64,000 bases of DNA from Allopusillimonas ginsengisoli (GTDB lineage Bacteria > Pseudomonadota > Gammaproteobacteria > Burkholderiales > Burkholderiaceae_B), in NCBI RefSeq assembly GCF_004153455.1, contig NZ_SDQE01000001.1:62001-126000 (forward strand). The letters are read 5' to 3'. A program made the translations under genes and the position numbers. The first letter of the stretch is position 1; the number at the start of each line of letters is the position of its first letter. Of this stretch, positions 58,489 to 64,000 are shown piece after piece. The notes under the pieces are model-generated. The model was given only the letters and a program-made list of their open reading frames with translations, ran no database searches and was not told the DNA's origin.

Positions 58489-58830
58489 ATGACAAGCGGG
58501 GAAGGAATGGATAGCTACTCACCACATTACTTTACTGGTGCGTCTATCGATGCACGCAAGTTGGTGGTATCAGCCTTGGCTACGGGCTACAACGTTACAC
58601 TGTTCGATGGCAGGAGGGACGCGCTTGCACACAGCACAGATGCCGACGCTATCATGGCCATGCTCAATGCCGCGAACGAATGTGATCTGCAAATCTACAA
58701 AGCAGAAAATTGCGCTCAATTCTTTGTCGGGTTTATCACGCTGGCCTCGGCCAATGGCCGCAGATACATTGCCGATTACTCCAAGGTTCGAGACATTAAA
58801 GCGCTGATCGCTCCCTACGACTCGACCTAG
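58489..58830 (+). CDS. hypothetical protein, 113 residues
   Basis: A soluble protein with alternating strands and helices (KLVVSALATGYNVTLFDG; CAQFFVGFITLASANGRRY) and no recognised motif. Several starts are possible; ATG at 58489 is used, preceded by AGGCTTGGCC. ATG 58507 would have its Shine-Dalgarno too close. It is monocistronic. Confidence 0.5.
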   Translation: MTSGEGMDSYSPHYFTGASIDARKLVVSALATGYNVTLFDGRRDALAHSTDADAIMAMLNAANECDLQIYKAENCAQFFVGFITLASANGRRYIADYSKVRDIKALIAPYDST

Positions 58831-58933
58831 TCTGCACGCAACGGTAGCGGCCATGACACAGCACCGCTGCCGATGGGCGGGTAATTCTCACGCACGACCC
58901 AGTCGAGCACGGTAAGCTAACCTTTGAAGAGAC

Positions 58934-61900
58934 TCAAGCAGCTACCCGCCGGCAGCCCGGGCCCGAAATTGCGCTGCGCCCGCCATTTTGCGGGCTGACC
59001 TGTATCTGTGTCCCGATACGCTCCTTGAGCGCGGCAACGTGAGAAATCACGCCGATCAGCTTGCCCGCCTGTTGCAGACTGGAAAGCGTTGTCAATGCTG
59101 TATCCAGCGCATCTTCATCCAGCGTACCAAAGCCTTCATCCAGGAATAGCGAATCGACACGCACGTTTCGGCTGGCCATATGAGACAGACCCAGCGCAAG
59201 CGCCAGACTGACGATAAAGCTCTCACCGCCGGACAGATTGATGGTGGAACGAACTTCGCCCGCCTGGTAGTTGTCCATCACATTGAGATCCAGTGGATGT
59301 GTCTCATCGCGCACAAGCAGGTAGCGATCGGTCATTTCCTGCAATTGTCTGTTTGCATGGGCCACCATCATTTCGAAGGTCAGACCTTGGGCGAAATTGC
59401 GAAACTTCTTGCCGTCCGCAGAGCCGATGAGTTCGTGCAACTGATTCCAGCGCGCACATTCGCGCTGCTGCGCCTCAAGAGTCCCGATGCGCTCCTGCTG
59501 AGTTTGCCGCAGCCTGCGGTTGTCTTCGAGCCGGTTGTGCAAACCCGCGATTTCCAGCGTTAACGCTTGCTGCGCAGCACGCAGCTGTTCGGCCTTGCCC
59601 AGCAGTTCATCCCGGGGTCTGTCGGTCAGCTGCAGCTGTCGCACTTGCACAAGAAGTGTCTGGCTGTCTTGCGCCCTTGTAGCAAGCGCGGCATGTTCGC
59701 TGTCCAACCGGCCGGCCTGTTGCTCCAGGCTGCGGCGCTCTGCTTCTGGAAGGCGGGCAGCGTTGAATTGCGCTTCGTCCTGAAAGCCAGACGACGTCAG
59801 GCGCAAGAGAAATGCCGGCGTTTCCAGGGCAATGCGCGATGACCTCGCTGCAAGCGTCGATTCAAGCTCCTGTAGTTTGGCCTGAAAAGCGTGCATCGTA
59901 CGTTCGCCGGCTTCGTGAGCAGTGCGTGCCTGCTCATGGCGCTGCACAGCGAGGCGCAATGCTTCTGCCAGGCGGCCTTCTTCGCTTTCTGGGCGTTGCT
60001 CACCAAACAGCGTCTGGCGAGACTGCACCAGCGCATCACGCTGTTGCGCCAACTCGGCGCGCTGTGTACGACGTGTAGCCTGTTCTTGCTCAAGGCGCTG
60101 GATTTGATGGGCCTGCTGCTGAATGCGAGCGTCAAGCAAGGCGATATCCCGCTCAAGCAATAAACGAAGTTGCTGTCTCGCCAACCATGTGGATCGTCGA
60201 TCTGCCAGCTTGCCCTGCACATCAGCCAGCTCATCCTGCGCCAGCCTCGCCCAGCCAAACGGACCCAGCACCGTACGCAGCGCCTCAAGCATGTCCTCTC
60301 TCTGCGCATCGATACTCGCAGCGTCCTGTTGCAGGCGATCGCGTTGTTGCGCGGCGCTCTCTTGCTGAAACCTGGCTTCCTGTCGCTCGCTGCCCGCCTT
60401 TGCCAATGTCTCGCGCGCCTGTTCGGCAGCAGTGCGCAGGCCCGCCATGCCCTGCTCAAGACGCTCCGCTTCGTGTACTTGTTTCTGTACCGCCGCGGCG
60501 GCGTTCTTGGCATCTTCAAGCAACTGAGCGAGCCCATCCATCGTAATTCCATCGGCCGAAGCGTCTTTATCGTGCTCAAGCGCCCGCCACGCGTCTTGCC
60601 AGCGTTTCAGCTCGGCTGTTTCATGCGTAATACGCGCTGTATCGGCCTGATGTTTGGCGCGCGCCTGCTGCATGTCTTTGCGTAGCTCGGTCAAACGTAT
60701 TGTTGCTGCGGTAAGTGCGGCGCGTGCCGCCCGGAGCGCCTCGCGGGTCTGGGCGAGTTGTTGACGGGTCTCATCAGGCAATGGTGCGATTCTATCGGCG
60801 TACGGATGCTCACGCGCGCCACATAAAGGACACGGCTCGCCATCGTGCAAGTGCTGTCGGGCATCTTCCAGCGATGCGATACGCAACAACAAATCCAGTT
60901 GGGTCTGCAAGAGTCGCTCTTCGTTCTCAAGCTGCTGTTGATTGGCGTGTGCGGCTTCGGCTTCGCCGGACGCCTGCTGGATGGCCTCATTCAGCAGGCG
61001 TATCTGTGCATCGCATTGAACCAGTCCAGTCGATATTTCATCGAGGTGGCGCAGCGCAGCGCCTGCCTTGTCGAGGATATCGGTACGCTGTTGAAATTCG
61101 GCCAGCCGCTTGCGCAGTGTCACCAGATCGACACCTTGCAAAACAGTGTGCTGAGCCTGCTGTGCCTCCTGCAACAATCGTTGGTGCCGGGCGAAATCGG
61201 ACTCGCATTGCTGATACCGTTGCTGCTGCCGCCTATAGGTCTGTTCGCAGGCCGATGCGTGCGCCGAGGCGACCTTCAGTTGATCCTGCTTTGCCTTGCA
61301 TTGCTGTTGGATAGCCTGCAATGCACTCAACTGTCCTTCTATGCCGGCAAGCTGTGTCACCAGCGCTTCATCTACCTGATTTGCTTCCTGCCAGGCGCGT
61401 TCCGCATCCAGAGACCGCTTCTTGCCTGACAGCGCTGTCGTATCATCGCCCTGCTTCCGCATGAGCGCCGACAGGCTTTCGGATTCCACCGCAATCACCT
61501 TATCAGCCGTCGCCAGCGGCTGCGTTTTCTCGCGTATAAGCAGATCGAGCTCACGCACCTGACGCAACAAGGGCTGGGCACTGTCATACTCCGCACGCCG
61601 CAAGTCCACGGCCTGTGCGGCGGCCATCAGCCTCGTTGCCGTCTCATCGCAGGCCTGCTTCAAAGCCGGCATACGCCTGCCACCCTCTTCCAGGCTACGC
61701 CTGTCCGCTTCCTGTTCCTGGCGCAATAGCGCCAATCTCGAATGATCCGCCTCGAGTTCCAGGGCACTGAGCGCGCGGGCAAGCTTGTCCCTCGCTGGCG
61801 CGAAGCTTGCCATGCGCATTTTCACGGCCTGCTGCTGTTGATCGATGCTCGCCAGTGTCTGCTCGATCTTTTCGATATTATTCAGCCAGTCCACAGCCCC

Positions 61901-62629
61901 GGTCTGCTTTTCGATCTCCGTCTGAAGCGTGGCATGGTGGCCCGACTTCTCTTGCAGGCTGGCCTGTAACGCGGCTTCCTGTCCGGCATCAAGAAGCTGC
62001 ATGCCGGCCAGCTCCGCCAACAGCACCTCTTGTTTGCGCTGCGCTTCGGCCCGCCGTTCATGTACGCGCATGGAGATCAGGCTGTAGATCTCTGTACCCG
62101 TGATTTGCTCAAGAATGGGTGCGCGCTCATCAGGCGACGCCTGCAGAAAAGCAGCGAACCCGCCCTGAGCAAGCAGCATGGAGCGGGTAAACCGATCGAA
62201 ATCCATGCCGGTCGTCTTTTCTATTACACCGGCTACTGCCCTGATTTTGTTTTCGACAATCTGCCCGGAATCTGCGTCGGCGATTTCGTGCCGTGGCTGT
62301 TGCAATGCCCCATCAGCCCGCTTGCGCGCGCGATGCTGGCTCCAGTGACAGCGATAGCGCCCCAGTGTCGTTTCAAACGTCACTTCCGCAAAACACTCGG
62401 AGGTCTGGCGCGACATGATTTCATTGTCGCTCTGCGTGACTTTGCTCAAGCGCGGCGTGCGCCCGTGCAGCGCCAGGCAAATCGCATCGAGGATTGTCGA
62501 CTTGCCCGCACCTGTGGGGCCAGTGATGGCAAAGATACCGCCCGACACGTAATCAGGGTGAGTGAAGTCAATCTCCCATTCACCGACCAGTGAATTCAGG
62601 TTCTTGAATCGTACTTGCAGTATACGCAT
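58934..62629 (-). CDS. sbcC: SbcC exonuclease subunit (Rad50-like)
   Basis: A 1,231-residue SMC-type ATPase. Walker A GPTGAGKST is at residues 37-45, long coiled coils run from about 180 to 1,050, and the zinc hook CPLC is near residue 598. The ABC signature LSGGESF and Walker B region (DSLFLDEGFGTLDEDALD) are near the C-terminus. With SbcD it forms the SbcCD nuclease that opens hairpins and processes blocked or palindromic DNA ends. It is slightly longer than E. coli SbcC. sbcD lies 11 bases upstream on the same strand. Confidence 0.95.
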   Translation of the reverse strand: MRILQVRFKNLNSLVGEWEIDFTHPDYVSGGIFAITGPTGAGKSTILDAICLALHGRTPRLSKVTQSDNEIMSRQTSECFAEVTFETTLGRYRCHWSQHRARKRADGALQQPRHEIADADSGQIVENKIRAVAGVIEKTTGMDFDRFTRSMLLAQGGFAAFLQASPDERAPILEQITGTEIYSLISMRVHERRAEAQRKQEVLLAELAGMQLLDAGQEAALQASLQEKSGHHATLQTEIEKQTGAVDWLNNIEKIEQTLASIDQQQQAVKMRMASFAPARDKLARALSALELEADHSRLALLRQEQEADRRSLEEGGRRMPALKQACDETATRLMAAAQAVDLRRAEYDSAQPLLRQVRELDLLIREKTQPLATADKVIAVESESLSALMRKQGDDTTALSGKKRSLDAERAWQEANQVDEALVTQLAGIEGQLSALQAIQQQCKAKQDQLKVASAHASACEQTYRRQQQRYQQCESDFARHQRLLQEAQQAQHTVLQGVDLVTLRKRLAEFQQRTDILDKAGAALRHLDEISTGLVQCDAQIRLLNEAIQQASGEAEAAHANQQQLENEERLLQTQLDLLLRIASLEDARQHLHDGEPCPLCGAREHPYADRIAPLPDETRQQLAQTREALRAARAALTAATIRLTELRKDMQQARAKHQADTARITHETAELKRWQDAWRALEHDKDASADGITMDGLAQLLEDAKNAAAAVQKQVHEAERLEQGMAGLRTAAEQARETLAKAGSERQEARFQQESAAQQRDRLQQDAASIDAQREDMLEALRTVLGPFGWARLAQDELADVQGKLADRRSTWLARQQLRLLLERDIALLDARIQQQAHQIQRLEQEQATRRTQRAELAQQRDALVQSRQTLFGEQRPESEEGRLAEALRLAVQRHEQARTAHEAGERTMHAFQAKLQELESTLAARSSRIALETPAFLLRLTSSGFQDEAQFNAARLPEAERRSLEQQAGRLDSEHAALATRAQDSQTLLVQVRQLQLTDRPRDELLGKAEQLRAAQQALTLEIAGLHNRLEDNRRLRQTQQERIGTLEAQQRECARWNQLHELIGSADGKKFRNFAQGLTFEMMVAHANRQLQEMTDRYLLVRDETHPLDLNVMDNYQAGEVRSTINLSGGESFIVSLALALGLSHMASRNVRVDSLFLDEGFGTLDEDALDTALTTLSSLQQAGKLIGVISHVAALKERIGTQIQVSPQNGGRSAISGPGCRRVAA

Positions 62630-62640
62630 CTGTCTGCCGC

Positions 62641-63963
62641 CTACTCCGCTCGCGTGTCTTCTTCAAGCACTGATATCACGACTTCACGATAACTGTCTCT
62701 CAGCGCGAGTTGCTGTGCCAGCGGTACCTTGTGGGCGGCCAGGCATCGTTCAAAAACTTCATCGGGCGCCAGGTCATCGAGCGTTTCATCTTCATGCAGG
62801 GATTCCAGAACACGTTCCATGACGCGGTTATTACGCACCCGCAATATCTCTATCTGAGTGCCCGCTACGGCTGTATCCAGCTGCTTGCGCAGGTCTGTAG
62901 CGAGGTCCGCGCCTTCGTAGACGATCTCGACCCAGGCCATAGACTGTTCCGCTCCCAATACCTGCAAGGCAGCAGCGATGTCAGCCCAGTCCCCTTTTAT
63001 TCGCGCCAGCGGCTGGAATACAGGAACATCCAGTAGTGCAACCTCGACGGCAGGCCGGCCATGCCTCGATTCAACATGCCCGGAAGGCGAGATGACCTGC
63101 CTGTCATCCGATCCGGCGATATCGTGACCAGCGCCAGCGGCACTGTCTGCGCTCAAGCTGACCAAACACACGCTTTTGGCCTGCGCGGCCTCGCCAAAAC
63201 CCATGGCCAGCGGCGATCCGCAATAACGTATGGTGTCTGACCCACCCACTTTCTGCGGCACATGCAGATGCCCTAGCGCAAGATAATCAAAGCTATCGGG
63301 AAACATGTTTGCCGCAACATGCGCCAGTGAACCAACATACAGTTCGCGCACGCCATCGCCCTCCAGTGTTTTCCCGCCCGCGGTAAAAAGATGGCCCATG
63401 CCTACCACGGGCAAGCGGCGGTCCAGGCGCTGCCGCTTAGCCTCCGCCTGTGCAGCCACTTGCGCGTAGTGCCTGCGTATGCCTTCCAGCAGCTTGCGCT
63501 CTTTGTCTTCGACGCTTTCGCCCGCTTCAGCTGTTCGAATGTCGCGATCTCGCAGATAAGGCACGGCGCACACAATCAGTTCGGGCTCGCCTTGCGGGTC
63601 CCGCAGCACGATCACCTCGTCGTCAGGGCAGTCTGATGCGCTGCCCACCACGTGCACATTCATCGACTTGAGCAGTTCCCGCGGCGCATCCAGAAAAGAT
63701 GGCGAATCGTGGTTACCCGCGATCACGACCACATGTCTGCAACAGGACTGCGCGACCCGGCAGAGAAACTGGTAGTAGAGTGCTTGCGCGCGATTGCTGG
63801 GCGTGCTGGTATCGAAGATATCACCGGCGACCAGCAGCGCATCGACCTTCTCTTGTTCGATGGTGTCAGCAAGCCAGCGAAGAAATGCGTCGAATTCTTC
63901 GTAGCGTTTGCGCCCGTACAGCGTACGGCCTATATGCCAATCAGATGTGTGCAGTATTTTCAT
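62641..63963 (-). CDS. sbcD: SbcD exonuclease subunit (Mre11-like)
   Basis: A 440-residue metallophosphoesterase. It starts MKILHTSDWHIGRTLYG with Asp8 and His10, then GDIFDTS, GNHDSPSF and, later, GHLHVPQ, the metal-binding motifs of the Mre11/SbcD nuclease domain. It supplies the nuclease activity of SbcCD. The ATG at 63963 is used rather than the TTG before it. It is co-transcribed with sbcC. Confidence 0.95.
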   Translation of the reverse strand: MKILHTSDWHIGRTLYGRKRYEEFDAFLRWLADTIEQEKVDALLVAGDIFDTSTPSNRAQALYYQFLCRVAQSCCRHVVVIAGNHDSPSFLDAPRELLKSMNVHVVGSASDCPDDEVIVLRDPQGEPELIVCAVPYLRDRDIRTAEAGESVEDKERKLLEGIRRHYAQVAAQAEAKRQRLDRRLPVVGMGHLFTAGGKTLEGDGVRELYVGSLAHVAANMFPDSFDYLALGHLHVPQKVGGSDTIRYCGSPLAMGFGEAAQAKSVCLVSLSADSAAGAGHDIAGSDDRQVISPSGHVESRHGRPAVEVALLDVPVFQPLARIKGDWADIAAALQVLGAEQSMAWVEIVYEGADLATDLRKQLDTAVAGTQIEILRVRNNRVMERVLESLHEDETLDDLAPDEVFERCLAAHKVPLAQQLALRDSYREVVISVLEEDTRAE

Positions 63964-64000
63964 CAAGCCCCGCCTGTCGCGCCTTCTCGGGGATGATGCC

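Noticed and set aside
59180-62593. Several plus-strand open frames opposite sbcC
   Set aside because: They are complementary to a well-supported 1,231-codon gene in a high-GC region and show no independent start signals or motifs.
1-64000. CRISPR array
   Set aside because: No run of regularly spaced 25-40 base repeats with unique spacers was seen in the window.

Overview
The window is a stretch of betaproteobacterial chromosome, most likely from the Alcaligenaceae (Bordetella/Achromobacter/Advenella group). The evidence is two Bug-type (TctC) solute receptors, the gene repertoire, and a fairly GC-rich backbone. Species cannot be assigned from the sequence alone.

Layout. 1-6.6 kb: metal and housekeeping genes. 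These are a SulP transporter fragment, a DUF883 protein, a His/Cys-rich Zn/Cd/Pb P-type ATPase with a MerR-type operator, a TerC exporter behind a yybP-ykoY manganese riboswitch, a CadR/PbrR-like regulator, and DUF924, tautomerase and SirB2 proteins. 6.6-26 kb: a YeiH/YeiE-like pair, a patatin-like protein, a complete MarR-controlled EmrAB-NodT-type efflux operon, a ferritin-like protein, queC, a TDT transporter, hemerythrin, small envelope proteins, a secreted nuclease, a PHB-depolymerase-like esterase with an out-of-frame 5' end, an MgtC family protein, an AraC/B3-4/LysE set, and a higA antitoxin whose higB toxin is decayed. 26.6-33 kb: an AT-richer catabolic cluster (porin, class III CoA-transferase, Bug receptor, amidase, LysR). 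33.07-33.5 kb: a small gene behind a near-consensus LexA box.

33,671-49,181 is an integrated mobile element of about 15.46 kb inside a tRNA-Asn gene, bounded by a perfect 48-bp direct repeat. All of its genes lie on the minus strand: tyrosine integrase, AlpA-like HTH protein, HUH replication protein (phage GPA-like), MobC-like protein, MOBP-like relaxase, several unknown genes, a full-length DotA/TraY homologue with a TraX-like partner, topoisomerase III and a ribbon-helix-helix protein. It carries a relaxase and one large inner-membrane component of an I-type conjugation machine but no other recognisable type IV secretion genes. It is therefore an integrative mobilizable element that probably borrows, and possibly re-specifies, a helper plasmid's apparatus. 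Both ends carry the same 12-bp-phased array of three GCCAY boxes, probable integrase arm sites.

49.3-56.4 kb: mntP behind a second manganese riboswitch, an AI-2E family protein, a MAPEG protein, and a sugar-acid-like cluster (IlvD/Edd dehydratase, GntR regulator, 3-hydroxyacyl-CoA-type dehydrogenase, divergent Bug receptor). 56.45-57.73 kb: a tRNA-Thr(CGU) gene with a second 48-bp 3'-end duplication, enclosing a 1.2-kb mini-island whose only intact cargo is a RelE/HigB-type toxin-antitoxin pair. 57.7-64 kb: small orphan genes, then sbcC and sbcD, which process hairpin and broken DNA ends.
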